A stretch of 64,000 nt of DNA from Massilia arenae (GCF_008014745.1 NZ_VPFD01000004.1:183151-247150), one strand, 5' to 3'. Shown: positions 1 to 9,580, counted from the first letter of the stretch. Program-made: numbers and translations. The notes: generated by a model not told the origin, from the sequence alone.

Positions 1-562
1 CGTCCTTGACGAAGCGCGACACCATGCCGTACACGCTCTTCCACGCTTCCAGCCGCGCCAGTTGCGGGCCGGCCTGGATCATGTCGCGGAAAGAGAGAAA
101 CGGCACGGCGCCCAGCTTCAGGTAACCCTCGTCGAATACCGCCTTCGAATACGCCAAAAAGCGCCGGTAGCCGGCGACGTCGGCCGGGTTGCGCGCGTGG
201 ATCTGGCGGTCCAGCGCCTCCTGGTCGTTGGCGTAGTCGAAGTGGCTGCCGTCTTCCCAGCACAGGCGGTAGAAGGGAGCCACCGGCAGCATCTCGACGT
301 AGTCACTCATCTTTTTACCGCACAGGGTGAACAGCTCCTCGATCGCCGTCGGATCGGTGATCACGGTGGGGCCGGCGTCGAATACGAAGCCCTGGTCTTC
401 GTAGACGTAGGCGCGGCCGCCCGGCTTGTCGCGTTTTTCGAGCAGGGTTGTTTGCATGCCGGCGGCCTGCAGGCGGATGGCCAGCGCCAGGCCGCCGAAT
501 CCGGCGCCGATCACGACGGCGCGTTTCGGTTCGATTCTCGGCTTGAAATTCATCTGGTTCAT
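1..562 (-). CDS. crtI: Phytoene desaturase CrtI (N-terminal part, cut by window edge)
   Basis: CrtI desaturates phytoene to lycopene in carotenoid synthesis, using FAD at the membrane. The 187 codons visible begin MNQMNFKPRIEPKRAVVIGA, followed at once by the dinucleotide-binding GAGFGGLALA motif and then the KRDKPGGRAYVYEDQGF stretch typical of bacterial CrtI. The ATG overlaps the crtY stop as ATGA, so the two are translationally coupled. A second in-frame ATG lies three codons in. The rest of the protein, and presumably crtB and crtZ, lie left of the window. Family assignment is secure; completeness of the gene cannot be judged. Confidence 0.93.
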   Translation of the reverse strand, partial: MNQMNFKPRIEPKRAVVIGAGFGGLALAIRLQAAGMQTTLLEKRDKPGGRAYVYEDQGFVFDAGPTVITDPTAIEELFTLCGKKMSDYVEMLPVAPFYRLCWEDGSHFDYANDQEALDRQIHARNPADVAGYRRFLAYSKAVFDEGYLKLGAVPFLSFRDMIQAGPQLARLEAWKSVYGMVSRFVKD

Positions 563-1755
563 TCTGCGGTCCTGATCTGATAGGGGTGGGTCTTGCGTAC
601 GGCGTCAAACGCTTCCATGACGGGCACCGGCGGCTTGCCGGTCAACAGGCGTACCTTGTCGCCCAAGGTGGGGCGGCCGGCGTAGAAGCGCGCGATCAAG
701 GGCGCGGGCAGGCCATAAAAACGCTGCATCACGCGCCAGCGGTGGTCGGGGCTGCCGGCCAAAAACAGCATGCGGTTGAGCATGCGGAAGAAGCGTTGTT
801 CGTCCCAGGCTTGCCGCGCCTGCTCGCGAATGGCGGCGAACAGCGTCGGGGCCGACAGCTCGGGCAGGCGCGCGATGCGCTCGGCCAGGCGCACCGCATG
901 CGGCAGCGAATAGCCGGTGGTCGGATGGAACAGGCCGGCGCGCAGGCCGACGCTCGGCTGGCCGTGCAACTCGTCCCAGAAGCCGTCGAAGTCGCCGGCC
1001 AGCACGATCGGCAGCGAGCCTTGCTCTTCGCGCAGCATGTCGCGCACGCGCCAGCCGCGCGCGGCCACGTAGGCGGCGATGTTGGCGCGCAGCCGCTCCG
1101 GTTCCCAGGCGGCGCTGTCGACGTAATGGGTGTCCTCGACCAGCACGCGGTCGGGCCCGAAGGGCAGCAGGTAGACGAAGCGGTAGCCGCCCTGCTGGGG
1201 CACGCTGGCGTCCATGATCACCGGCGCCGTCAGGCCGTGGGCGGCGTCGAGCCGCAATTCCTGGCCAAGGAAGGTCTGGTAGCCGAGCGCGAGATGGCTG
1301 CTGGTGCGCATGCCGCGGCCGTCGATGACGGCGCGCGCTCGCAGGGTTTCGCCATCGGCCAGCCGCACGCTGGTGGGCGTGACGTCGTCGATCCAGACCC
1401 CGGTGCGCAGCGTGGCGCCCAGCGCCGGTTCGACCACGTGGGCCAGGTCGAGCGCGGCGATGCTGGCGTAGCCGCCCGCCAAGGTGCGGGCCAGGTCGGG
1501 AAACACCACGTCGTAGCGCGGCCAGCGGTGTGTGACCAGCGGCGCGATCCAGCGCAGCTGCGCGGGATCGAGATCGCTGTCGTGGAACGACCAGGTATGG
1601 TTGCCGCCCAGGCGCTTGCCTTGCTCGAGCACCAGGATGCGCAGCTCGGGACGCTCGCTGCGCACGCGCCACGCGATCAGGCTGTTGGCCAGTCCGCCGC
1701 CGGCCAGGATCAGGTCGTAGTCGACCTTGTAGTGCTCATTGCTATGCTCATCCAT
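559..1755 (-). CDS. crtY: Lycopene beta-cyclase CrtY
   Basis: This 398-residue flavoprotein closes both ends of lycopene to give beta-carotene. The N-terminus has the FAD-binding DYDLILAGGGLANSLIA motif at about residue 12, followed by GKRLGGNHTWSFHDSDL, a signature of CrtY/CrtL-type cyclases. The usual family length is 380-400 residues. I chose the ATG at 1755 because it overlaps the crtX stop by 8 bases and places the FAD motif near the N-terminus; an upstream in-frame extension to 1830 would run into crtX and adds Arg/Pro-rich sequence of no family character. It is the third gene of crtE-crtX-crtY-crtI. Confidence 0.93.
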   Translation of the reverse strand: MDEHSNEHYKVDYDLILAGGGLANSLIAWRVRSERPELRILVLEQGKRLGGNHTWSFHDSDLDPAQLRWIAPLVTHRWPRYDVVFPDLARTLAGGYASIAALDLAHVVEPALGATLRTGVWIDDVTPTSVRLADGETLRARAVIDGRGMRTSSHLALGYQTFLGQELRLDAAHGLTAPVIMDASVPQQGGYRFVYLLPFGPDRVLVEDTHYVDSAAWEPERLRANIAAYVAARGWRVRDMLREEQGSLPIVLAGDFDGFWDELHGQPSVGLRAGLFHPTTGYSLPHAVRLAERIARLPELSAPTLFAAIREQARQAWDEQRFFRMLNRMLFLAGSPDHRWRVMQRFYGLPAPLIARFYAGRPTLGDKVRLLTGKPPVPVMEAFDAVRKTHPYQIRTAE

Positions 1756-3058
1756 GGCTGGCCAGGCGTCGGGATTCGGGGGCCAATCCGAGCGCGGCCT
1801 CGATGACGTCGGCCGCGCGCGGCGCGCCACCGGCTTGCCGGATCTGCTCCGCCAGCGGTTCCATGCGCTGCCGGAAGCCTGGCTCGTCCAGCAGGCGGCG
1901 CAGCTTGCGCGCCAGATCGGCGACGGTCGCGAGGCGCGGCGAGGCGCGCAGGCCTACGCCGGCATATTCCACCCGGGCGGCGGCGCCCGGATGGTCGAAG
2001 GCGATCGGCAGCGCCAGGATCGGCGTGCGGGTGGCGATGGCCTCCATCACGGTGTTGGCGCCGGCGTGCGAGATAACGGCGTCGGCGCGCGCCAGCACGG
2101 CCAGCTGGGGCACGAAGGCGTGCACGCGGGTGTCGCCGATGCGTTCGAGCGCGCGCACCTGCGAGTCATCCAGGCCGCCACAGTGGGCGACCAGCAGTTG
2201 CGCGTCCTGGCGCGCGCAGGCGTGCGCGATGCGCTTGAACAGGCCGAAGCGCTGGCTGACCAGGGTGCCGAGCGAGGCGTAGACAAAGGGGCGCGTGCTC
2301 GATGCGGGCGGCAGCATTGCGGCGAGTTCGGCAGGCGACTGGGCCGATACTGCGGCTCCGCTGTGCAGCGGCCCGACATGATGAAAATGCGGCGGCAGCG
2401 CGCGCCGTGGAAAATCGAAGCCCGGCACGATCTGGCCGACCTGGGCCAACGGCGACAGGCATTCGTGCAGTTTTGCGCGCGGACGCAGTCCGAGCTGTTG
2501 GGCCGCGGCGGAGATCGCGCGCTCGTGCGGCCGCATCATCCAGTCGTAGACCATGGTGCTGCCTTCGACCATCTTGAAGGCGCGCTCGCTGTCTTCATAC
2601 ATGAAGGGCATGACGGGCAGCGGGATGCCCGGCTCGCGGTTGACCGGCAGGGCGCAGGCGACCGAGACGAAGGGCATGCCGATACCTTCGGCCACCAGGC
2701 CGCCGGCCGCTTCCATCTGGTCGGCGACAATAAAATCGACCTGCAGCCGGCGCAGCGCGGCCGGCAGTTCGCGGCACAGCATCGTGGTGCTGGCCGCCAT
2801 GTCGAGGATCACGCGGCGCAGGCCCAGCGGCGAGCCGGGATTGGCGACCCGCGCCAGCATCGCCGGCAGCGAGCCGGCCGGATGGGTGTCGAGGCCGACG
2901 GCGTGGAAGCCAATTCGCTCGTCCTTCACATAGGCGGCGGCATCCGGGCGATGTACGAAGGTGACGCGGTGCCCGCGGACGACCAGTTCGCGCGCGAGCA
3001 CGGTCAAGGTATTGAAGTGGCTGTAGAGCGCCGGGGCCACGACCGCGAAATGCGCCAT
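1748..3058 (-). CDS. crtX: Zeaxanthin glucosyltransferase CrtX
   Basis: This 436-residue GT1-type glycosyltransferase attaches glucose to the hydroxyl groups of zeaxanthin. The N-terminal acceptor domain starts MAHFAVVAPALYSHFNTLTV, like other CrtX/MGT proteins. The C-terminal UDP-sugar domain carries SHAGANTVMEAIATRTPILA and then FDHPGAAARVEYAGVG. The sugar-contacting Asp-Gln pair of the family reads Asp-His here, which could alter donor preference. It lies 14 bases downstream of crtE and overlaps crtY by 8 bases. Its presence implies that the end product is a glycosylated xanthophyll, so a crtZ hydroxylase is expected outside the window. Confidence 0.9.
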   Translation of the reverse strand: MAHFAVVAPALYSHFNTLTVLARELVVRGHRVTFVHRPDAAAYVKDERIGFHAVGLDTHPAGSLPAMLARVANPGSPLGLRRVILDMAASTTMLCRELPAALRRLQVDFIVADQMEAAGGLVAEGIGMPFVSVACALPVNREPGIPLPVMPFMYEDSERAFKMVEGSTMVYDWMMRPHERAISAAAQQLGLRPRAKLHECLSPLAQVGQIVPGFDFPRRALPPHFHHVGPLHSGAAVSAQSPAELAAMLPPASSTRPFVYASLGTLVSQRFGLFKRIAHACARQDAQLLVAHCGGLDDSQVRALERIGDTRVHAFVPQLAVLARADAVISHAGANTVMEAIATRTPILALPIAFDHPGAAARVEYAGVGLRASPRLATVADLARKLRRLLDEPGFRQRMEPLAEQIRQAGGAPRAADVIEAALGLAPESRRLASHG

Positions 3059-3072
3059 GCGAAGCGCCGTCC

Positions 3073-4071
3073 TCAGGAAAGGCGCAACTCGGCCAGGTGC
3101 GCGCCCGGACGCACCTCGCGCGCCTTGGCCAGCTCGGGCACGAAGCGCTTGCCCTTTGCTTCCTTCGCGAACAGCGCGCCGACGAAGCGGCGTGTGCGGC
3201 CGTGGGCGCCGACGGCGGCGCCGAGGCAGCGGTCGGCTTCGACCAGGCAGGCTGCCAGGCGGCGCTGGGCTTCGTCGCGGCCCAGTGTGTTGATCAGAGT
3301 GGCCTTGCCGACGTCCTTGCCGGTGTCCTTGCCGGTGACGGCGCTGTCGTTGCCGGCGCCGTCGAGGAAGTCGTCCTTGATCTGGAAGGCCTGGCCGGCC
3401 GCCAGCGCGAAGGCGCGCAGCTGCTGCGCAACCGACTCGTCGGCATGGCAGACGATGCAGGCCATGTCGACGGCCACGCCCAGCAGCAGGCCGGTCTTGA
3501 GTTCATTGGTGGTGGCGATCGCCTCGGGCGAACGCGCGCCGCCGTGCAGGTCTTCGAACTGGCCGCGCACCAGGCCCTGGTCGCCGACCGTCTGCGCCAG
3601 CGTTGCGACCAGGCGCGCGCGGGTGGCGGGGGCGATGTCCTGGGCCTGCGACAGCACGCCGAAGGCGCGGCTGAGCAGGGCCACCGAAGCGAGGATGGCG
3701 ACGTCTTCGCCATACTGGATGTGGATCGCGGGCTTGCCGCGGCGCAGGCTGGCGTCGTCCATGCACGGCAGGTCGTCGAGGATCAGCGATGCCGCATGCA
3801 CCAGTTCGATCGCGCAGGCGACGTCGATCAGGGCGGGCGATTTGCAGCCGAGGTCACGCGCGACCAGCATCAGGAGCAGGGGACGCATGCGCTTGCCGGC
3901 GCTGAGCGCGGACGAGCGCATGGCCTTGGTGAGGCGGTCGTTGGGGCCGCCGGACAGCAACTGGTCGATCCGTTCGTCCACCGCCCGGCGCAGCGATGCG
4001 ATGTCATCGAAGGCGGCGTCGTCGCCCGTTTCCACGCCGATCCCATCGTACCGCCGCGTCGCTGTAGTCAT
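3073..4071 (-). CDS. crtE: Geranylgeranyl diphosphate synthase CrtE
   Basis: This 332-residue trans-prenyltransferase makes the C20 precursor of carotenoids from FPP/IPP. It carries the first Asp-rich motif DDLPCMDD at residues 99-106, with the two-residue insertion usual in bacterial short-chain synthases, and the second motif DDFLD at 233-237. GKRMRPLLLMLVARDLG at about 59-75 is the conserved IPP-binding region. Context decides between GGPP and FPP synthase: it is the first gene of a crtE-X-Y-I operon. The start ATG at 4071 is the first Met of the frame and faces a 200-base intergenic region with the likely operon promoter. Confidence 0.92.
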   Translation of the reverse strand: MTTATRRYDGIGVETGDDAAFDDIASLRRAVDERIDQLLSGGPNDRLTKAMRSSALSAGKRMRPLLLMLVARDLGCKSPALIDVACAIELVHAASLILDDLPCMDDASLRRGKPAIHIQYGEDVAILASVALLSRAFGVLSQAQDIAPATRARLVATLAQTVGDQGLVRGQFEDLHGGARSPEAIATTNELKTGLLLGVAVDMACIVCHADESVAQQLRAFALAAGQAFQIKDDFLDGAGNDSAVTGKDTGKDVGKATLINTLGRDEAQRRLAACLVEADRCLGAAVGAHGRTRRFVGALFAKEAKGKRFVPELAKAREVRPGAHLAELRLS

Positions 4072-4106
4072 ACGGAATCCTGTAGAAATTGATGAACTTG
4101 ATAACC

Positions 4107-4150
4107 ATCATACCGGAGGCAAAGTTGAGAAATAGTTAATTGAACTCAAT
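4107..4150 (-). promoter_or_regulatory. Candidate crtE promoter region with a short dyad
   Basis: Upstream of crtE the minus strand reads TATGAT (plus 4107-4112), a good -10-like hexamer, but no convincing -35 lies 16-18 bases upstream of it. Further upstream is ATTGA-AC-TCAAT (4139-4150), a perfect 12-base dyad that could be an operator for a carotenoid repressor. This is inference from position and symmetry only. Confidence 0.3.
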
Positions 4151-4213
4151 CGTGCGGGGGTTTTTTGCTCAAAAGGTGCGCAATTTACGCTAGGACTCGT
4201 GAGAAGGCGGTAC

Positions 4214-4246
4214 AAAAACGGTTCGGCCCGCACATGGCGGGCCGAG
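4214..4246 (-). terminator. Intrinsic terminator of the LysR gene at 4270
   Basis: A perfect 8-bp GC stem (CGGCCCGC/GCGGGCCG, loop of 5) is followed on the minus strand by a run of five T within about 4 bases. It lies 24 bases past the stop of the lysR gene and insulates it from the crt operon. Confidence 0.75.
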
Positions 4247-4269
4247 CGGGAAAAGATAACCGGAAGTCG

Positions 4270-5178
4270 TCAGGCCGGCTGCTCTTCCGGGAACAGGATC
4301 TTGAGGAAGGCGCGCACAACCGGCGCATCGTCTTGCGCCGGGTAGCTGATATACAGGTTGGCCGATGGCGCGTGGGCGTGGATCGGCAGGAAGCGCACGC
4401 CCGGCCAGCCGATGCGGCTGGTGGTTTCCGGCATCAGGGCCACGCCCAGGCCGGCGCCGACCATGGCCAGCAGGGTCTGCGGCTCGGCCGCCTCCTGGAA
4501 GATGGTCGGCTGGAAGCCGGCGTTCACGCAGCATTGGATCAGGTAGCGCGGCTCCGCCGACTGGTCCAGGTGCAGGGTCAGCATGGGTTCGCCCGCGATT
4601 TCGGGCAGGGCGATGGAATCGCGTTCGGCCAGCGGATGGCGGGCATTGACCGCCACGCAGAACTGCTCCCTGAAACAGAGTTCCTGGCGCAGGTTGGCCT
4701 GCTTGAGCACGTCCTGCTCGATGCGCGGCTCGCGCCAGAAGCCGACGTCGATCTGCTTGCTGCGCAGCGCTTCCCACTGGTCGTTCGGGCCCAGCTCGTG
4801 GATGGTCCAGGTCACGCGTGGAAACTGGCTCTGGAACTGCTCCAGCAGGCCGGGGATCGGGCCCCACATCGCCGAGCCGACGATGCCGACCCGCAGCCGC
4901 CCGACCTCGCCGCGGTCGATCTGGCGGATCGTGTCGATGGTCATGCGCATCTTGCCCAGCAAATCGGCCGCCTCCACCATCAGCGCGCGGCCGGCCACGG
5001 TCAGCTCGAAGCTGCGCGTGGTGCGGGTGAACAGCTTCACCCCCAGCTCGCTCTCGAGCTTCATGATCTGCTGCGACAGCGGCGGCTGCGAGATGTGCAG
5101 GCGCTCGGCGGCGCGGCTGAAGCTTTTTTCTTCGGCTACCGCCAGGAAGTATTTGAGCTGTTTGAGGTCGATCGACAT
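4270..5178 (-). CDS. LysR-type transcriptional regulator
   Basis: A 302-residue LTTR. The N-terminal winged HTH spans about residues 5-64 (LKQLKYFLAVAEEKSFSRAA, then HISQPPLSQQIMKLESELG). The effector-binding domain runs from about 90 to the end, with the subfamily features RLRVGIVGSAMWG and GAGLGVALMPE. Its length is normal. It lies 15 bases after psuG in the same direction, so it may be the last gene of psuK-psuG-lysR, or it may control an unlinked aromatic/organic-acid pathway. The effector cannot be told from sequence. A strong terminator follows. Confidence 0.85.
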   Translation of the reverse strand: MSIDLKQLKYFLAVAEEKSFSRAAERLHISQPPLSQQIMKLESELGVKLFTRTTRSFELTVAGRALMVEAADLLGKMRMTIDTIRQIDRGEVGRLRVGIVGSAMWGPIPGLLEQFQSQFPRVTWTIHELGPNDQWEALRSKQIDVGFWREPRIEQDVLKQANLRQELCFREQFCVAVNARHPLAERDSIALPEIAGEPMLTLHLDQSAEPRYLIQCCVNAGFQPTIFQEAAEPQTLLAMVGAGLGVALMPETTSRIGWPGVRFLPIHAHAPSANLYISYPAQDDAPVVRAFLKILFPEEQPA

Positions 5179-5193
5179 GGCGGCCCGGTCTGG

Positions 5194-6111
<918 letters not shown>

Positions 6112-6125
6112 GGTCGAGTCTCTAT

Positions 6126-7232
6126 TCAGTCGGTAACGATGTCCTGGACCGGGGCGTCGAACAGCCCCGGGACCAGTTGCGGGCAGACGGTCTGCGTGCA
6201 GGCGATGGTCATGGCGGCCAGCATCTGGCCGCGGCGGCAGGCCAATTCCAGGTCTGGCTCGGGCTGGCCGCTGTACAGGGTCCAGCAGACGGCGGCGGCG
6301 AAGGCGTCGCCGGCGCCGGTGACGTCGACCACGTCGGCAGCCTGGCCCTCAAGCAGCCCGATGCCGGTGGCGGTCGTAAACATGACGCCCAGGGCGCCGC
6401 GCGTGACGATCACGTCCTGGACGCCGGCGCGCCGCAGTTCGGCGCAGGCCGCGGCGATGTCGGCGTCGGTCTCCAGCGGCCGGCCGACGCGCGCCGCCAG
6501 TTCGCCCACGTTCAGGATCAGCAGGCGCAGGCCGGTCAGGTCGCGCGGCAGGCGGTCGATCTTGGGTTCCGAAACGGCGACGATCACCATCGGCACCCCG
6601 TCGCGACGGCTACCTTCCAGCAGGGCGGCGACCGCCTCGCGCGGCAGGTTCAGGTCGGCGATGATCAGGGCGGCGCCGGCGCGCTGCTGCTCGCGGGTCG
6701 CGAAGAACTCGGGCGTGAGCGACTCGTTGATCTCCATGTCGGCCAGCGCCACGCGCATGTCGCCGTCCTCGTCGAGCACCGCGGTATAGGTGCCGCTGGC
6801 GGCGCCGTCCACGCGCAGCGCGCCGCGGGTATCGATGCCGGTTTCGTCGGCGTAGGAGAGCAGGGCGCGGCCGGACGAATCGCCGCCGACCGCCGTGACC
6901 AGCGCCGTGGGGACGCCCAGGCGCGCCAGGTTCTCGGCGATGTTACGTGCGACGCCGCCGAAGGATTCGGTCTGGCGCGCCGGGTTCGAGGTGCCGAGCG
7001 CCAGCCTGGCCGTCGTGCGCAGCTTGCGATCGAGGTTGGCCGCGCCGATGCACAGCACCGGCCGGTGGTCAGGTAGCACGTAGGCACGGCCGAGGATGCG
7101 GCGCTCGCGCACCAGGGCGGCGATGTAGTTGGCGACCGCGGAGCGCGACAGGCCGAGATGGCCGGCCAGGTCTTGTTGCGAGATGAAGGGGTTGGAACGG
7201 ATCAGCTCGTATAACTGTTCTTTTTTCGGCAT
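6126..7232 (-). CDS. psuK: Pseudouridine kinase PsuK with N-terminal winged-helix domain
   Basis: A 368-residue protein that phosphorylates pseudouridine ahead of PsuG. Residues 1-55 form a winged helix-turn-helix (ISQQDLAGHLGLSRSAVANY), found in a subset of PfkB kinases. Residues 57-368 are the PfkB sugar-kinase fold, with the substrate motif FGGVARNIAENLARLG near residue 90 and the catalytic DVTGAGDAFAAAV motif near 305. An enzyme with its own DNA-binding domain suggests autoregulation. Twin palindromes lie 30-60 bases upstream of its start, and the divergent gene begins the nucleoside operon. Substrate assignment rests mainly on the psuG neighbour. Confidence 0.88.
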   Translation of the reverse strand: MPKKEQLYELIRSNPFISQQDLAGHLGLSRSAVANYIAALVRERRILGRAYVLPDHRPVLCIGAANLDRKLRTTARLALGTSNPARQTESFGGVARNIAENLARLGVPTALVTAVGGDSSGRALLSYADETGIDTRGALRVDGAASGTYTAVLDEDGDMRVALADMEINESLTPEFFATREQQRAGAALIIADLNLPREAVAALLEGSRRDGVPMVIVAVSEPKIDRLPRDLTGLRLLILNVGELAARVGRPLETDADIAAACAELRRAGVQDVIVTRGALGVMFTTATGIGLLEGQAADVVDVTGAGDAFAAAVCWTLYSGQPEPDLELACRRGQMLAAMTIACTQTVCPQLVPGLFDAPVQDIVTD

Positions 7233-7261
7233 CGCGTTCGTATGCGCTGTCAGGCGCCAAG

Positions 7262-7292
7262 GACAATTGTTCTATAATGCTAGACAATTGTT
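7262..7292. promoter_or_regulatory. Twin ACAATTGT operators around a TATAAT box
   Basis: GACAATTGTT occurs twice as a direct repeat (7262-7271 and 7283-7292). Each copy is built on the perfect palindrome ACAATTGT, and the copies are 21 bases apart centre to centre, two DNA turns. A perfect TATAAT (7273-7278, plus strand) lies between them. The site is 30 bases upstream of psuK, whose product has a winged helix, and in the divergent region with the deo operon. Binding by PsuK itself is an inference. Confidence 0.6.
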
Positions 7293-7348
7293 TGGAGCCT
7301 GTCAACGAATCTTTCCCTCAGTGTAAGCAGCTCTGTAGCGCTTCGCGT

Positions 7349-7373
7349 GATTTATCTACAAAAGATATAAATC
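7349..7373. promoter_or_regulatory. Inverted repeat GATTTAT-N11-ATAAATC
   Basis: A perfect 7-bp inverted repeat with an 11-base spacer, 147 bases upstream of the nucleoside phosphorylase ATG, in AT-rich DNA unlike the surrounding genome. A TATAAT hexamer follows at 7421-7426 and could be the -10 of the nucleoside operon, although no good -35 is seen. It is a candidate operator for a nucleoside-responsive regulator not encoded here. Confidence 0.4.
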
Positions 7374-7519
7374 GGGAAGAAAAAGTGTATTTGCCATACA
7401 TATCGGCATTCATGCATAGTTATAATATCCAGTTGTCCAAATGCGCTGCACTCGCGCGCGTTGGGCACTTGCCTCTCTCATCCGCGACCCACATCACCCA
7501 GTTTTCAACAAGGAATATC

Positions 7520-8362
7520 ATGTCCAGCAATACCCCATTCGAAGCCGCCGACATCATCCGTGCCCGCAAGCCGGGTTTCGCCCCGCGTGTGGCGCTGATC
7601 CTCGGTTCCGGACTGGGCGTGCTGGCCGAACAACTGGTCGATGCGGTGTCGATCGGCTATGCCGACCTGCCGGGCTTCCCGATCTCCACCGTGCACGGCC
7701 ACGCCGGCGAACTGGTGCTGGGCACCCTGGCCGGCGTGCCGGTCGCCTGCATGAAGGGCCGCGGCCACTTCTATGAAGGCTATGGCCCGGGCGTGATGAC
7801 CTCGGCCATCCGCACGCTCAAGGAAATCGGTTGCGAACTGCTGTTCGTCACCAATGCCGCCGGCTCGCTGCGCGTGGAAGCCGACGCCGGCAGCCTGGTC
7901 GCAATCACCGACCACATCAACTTCCTGCCGGGCAGCCCGATGTCCGGCCCGAACGACGAACGCTTCGGCCCGCGCTTCTTCAGCATGTCCAACGCCTATG
8001 ACGCCCAAACCCGCGAGCAGGTCAAGGCTGTCGCTGCGGAGAAGGGCATCGTCCTGCACGAAGGCGTGTACCTGGCCGCCGCCGGTCCGCACTTCGAGAC
8101 CGTCGCCGAAATCCGCGCCTTTAAAACGCTGGGCGCCGATGTAGTGGGCATGTCGCTGATCCCGGAAGTGATCGCGGCGCGCCACTGCGGCCTGAAGGTC
8201 ACCGCCGTCTCGGCCATCACCAACCTGGCCGAGGGCCTGTCGCCGTTCGCGCTGTCGCACGAGCAGACCCTGAAGTACGCGGCGATCGCGGCCAAGGATA
8301 TGGTCACGCTGATCCACGCCTACATCGAGCGCGTCGGTTCGACCCCACGCGCGGACGCTTAA
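7520..8362 (+). CDS. Purine nucleoside phosphorylase (trimeric PNP, XapA/PunA type)
   Basis: A 280-residue enzyme that phosphorolyses (deoxy)purine nucleosides to base plus (deoxy)ribose 1-phosphate. Diagnostic motifs are ALILGSGLGVLAEQL at residue 25 (phosphate loop), FPISTVHGHAGELVLG, KGRGHFYEGY, LFVTNAAGSL (base site) and GADVVGMSLIPEVIAARHCG. That arrangement is the low-molecular-weight trimeric PNP family, not DeoD. I chose the ATG at 7520 because AAGGA precedes it at proper spacing and homology starts there; the frame is open back to 7277, but that region is the promoter. It heads the operon with deoB, deoC, the aldehyde dehydrogenase, deoA and cdd. Confidence 0.92.
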   Translation: MSSNTPFEAADIIRARKPGFAPRVALILGSGLGVLAEQLVDAVSIGYADLPGFPISTVHGHAGELVLGTLAGVPVACMKGRGHFYEGYGPGVMTSAIRTLKEIGCELLFVTNAAGSLRVEADAGSLVAITDHINFLPGSPMSGPNDERFGPRFFSMSNAYDAQTREQVKAVAAEKGIVLHEGVYLAAAGPHFETVAEIRAFKTLGADVVGMSLIPEVIAARHCGLKVTAVSAITNLAEGLSPFALSHEQTLKYAAIAAKDMVTLIHAYIERVGSTPRADA

Positions 8363-8386
8363 ACCCTTATTTGAAGAGCGAAGACC

Positions 8387-9580
8387 ATGTCACGCGCATT
8401 CATCCTCCTGCTTGATTCCTTCGGCCTCGGCGCGCTGCCGGACGCCGACAAATACGGCGACACGGGCGCCAATACCTTCGGCCACATCGCCGAGTGGGCG
8501 GCCAAAGAGGGCAAGCCGATGTCGCTGCCTAACCTCGAGAAACTGGGCCTGGCCGCTGCTGCGCACAAAGCCAGCGGCGAATGGGCGCCCGGCTTCGACC
8601 TGCGCGACGGCTTCACCGGCGCCTGGGGCGTCGCCCGCGAGCAGTCGACCGGCAAGGACACGCAGAGCGGCCACTGGGAAATCGCCGGCGTGCCGGTGCT
8701 GTTCGACTGGGGTTACTTCCCCAAGACCGTGCCGTCGTTCCCGCAAGAGCTGACCGACAAGCTGCAGGAATTGACCGGCGTGCCGGGCTGGCTGGGTAAC
8801 TGCCACGCCTCGGGCACCACCGTCATCAACGAGCTGGGCGACGAGCACGTCGCTACCGGCAAGCCGATCCTGTACACCTCGGCCGACTCGGTGCTGCAGA
8901 TCGCGGCGCACGAAGAACACTTCGGCCTCGAGCGCCTGTACGAAGTGTGCGAAGCCGCCTACGAGCTGGTCAAGCCCTACAATATCGGCCGCGTGATCGC
9001 GCGTCCTTTCGTGGGCGCCAACGGCGACTACAAGCGCACCGCGAACCGTCACGACTACGCCGTGCCGCCGATCGCACCGACCCTGCTCGACCACGTCAAG
9101 GACGCGGGCGGCGAGATGATCGCACTGGGTAAAATCAGCGACATCTTCGCGGCGCAAGGCGTGACCCGCCTGGTCAAGGGCCCGGACAATATGGCGCTGT
9201 TCGACCGCCTGCTCGAAGTGGCCGACGAGGCGGGCGACAAGTCGCTCACTTTTGTGAACTTCGTCGACTTCGACATGCACTTCGGCCACCGCCGCGACGT
9301 CGCCGGCTATTCGAACGCGTTGCACGAGCTGGATGCGCGCCTGCCGGAATTCATGGCCAAGCTGAAGGACGGCGACCTGGTCGTGATCACCGCCGACCAC
9401 GGCTGCGACCCGACCGCGCCTGGCTCGGACCACACCCGCGAGCACATCCCGATGATCTTCTTCGGCCCGAACGTCAAGGCGCAGGAACTGCCGACCGCCG
9501 ACACCTTCTCGAGCATCGGCGCCACCCTGGCCAAACACCTCGGCGTCAAACCACTTTCGAACGGAACCGCACTGCTATGA
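8387..9580 (+). CDS. deoB: Phosphopentomutase DeoB
   Basis: A 397-residue Mn-dependent alkaline-phosphatase-superfamily enzyme that converts (deoxy)ribose 1-phosphate to the 5-phosphate. The metal-site regions are visible: LLLDSFGLGALPDADKYGD at residue 7, TGKDTQSGHWEIAGV with the phosphorylated Thr region near residue 90, FVDFDMHFGHRRDVAGY and VITADHGCDPTAPGSDHTRE. Length equals the family norm. It starts 24 bases after the phosphorylase gene and overlaps deoC by 4 bases (ATGA), so its product passes straight to DeoC. Confidence 0.97.
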   Translation: MSRAFILLLDSFGLGALPDADKYGDTGANTFGHIAEWAAKEGKPMSLPNLEKLGLAAAAHKASGEWAPGFDLRDGFTGAWGVAREQSTGKDTQSGHWEIAGVPVLFDWGYFPKTVPSFPQELTDKLQELTGVPGWLGNCHASGTTVINELGDEHVATGKPILYTSADSVLQIAAHEEHFGLERLYEVCEAAYELVKPYNIGRVIARPFVGANGDYKRTANRHDYAVPPIAPTLLDHVKDAGGEMIALGKISDIFAAQGVTRLVKGPDNMALFDRLLEVADEAGDKSLTFVNFVDFDMHFGHRRDVAGYSNALHELDARLPEFMAKLKDGDLVVITADHGCDPTAPGSDHTREHIPMIFFGPNVKAQELPTADTFSSIGATLAKHLGVKPLSNGTALL

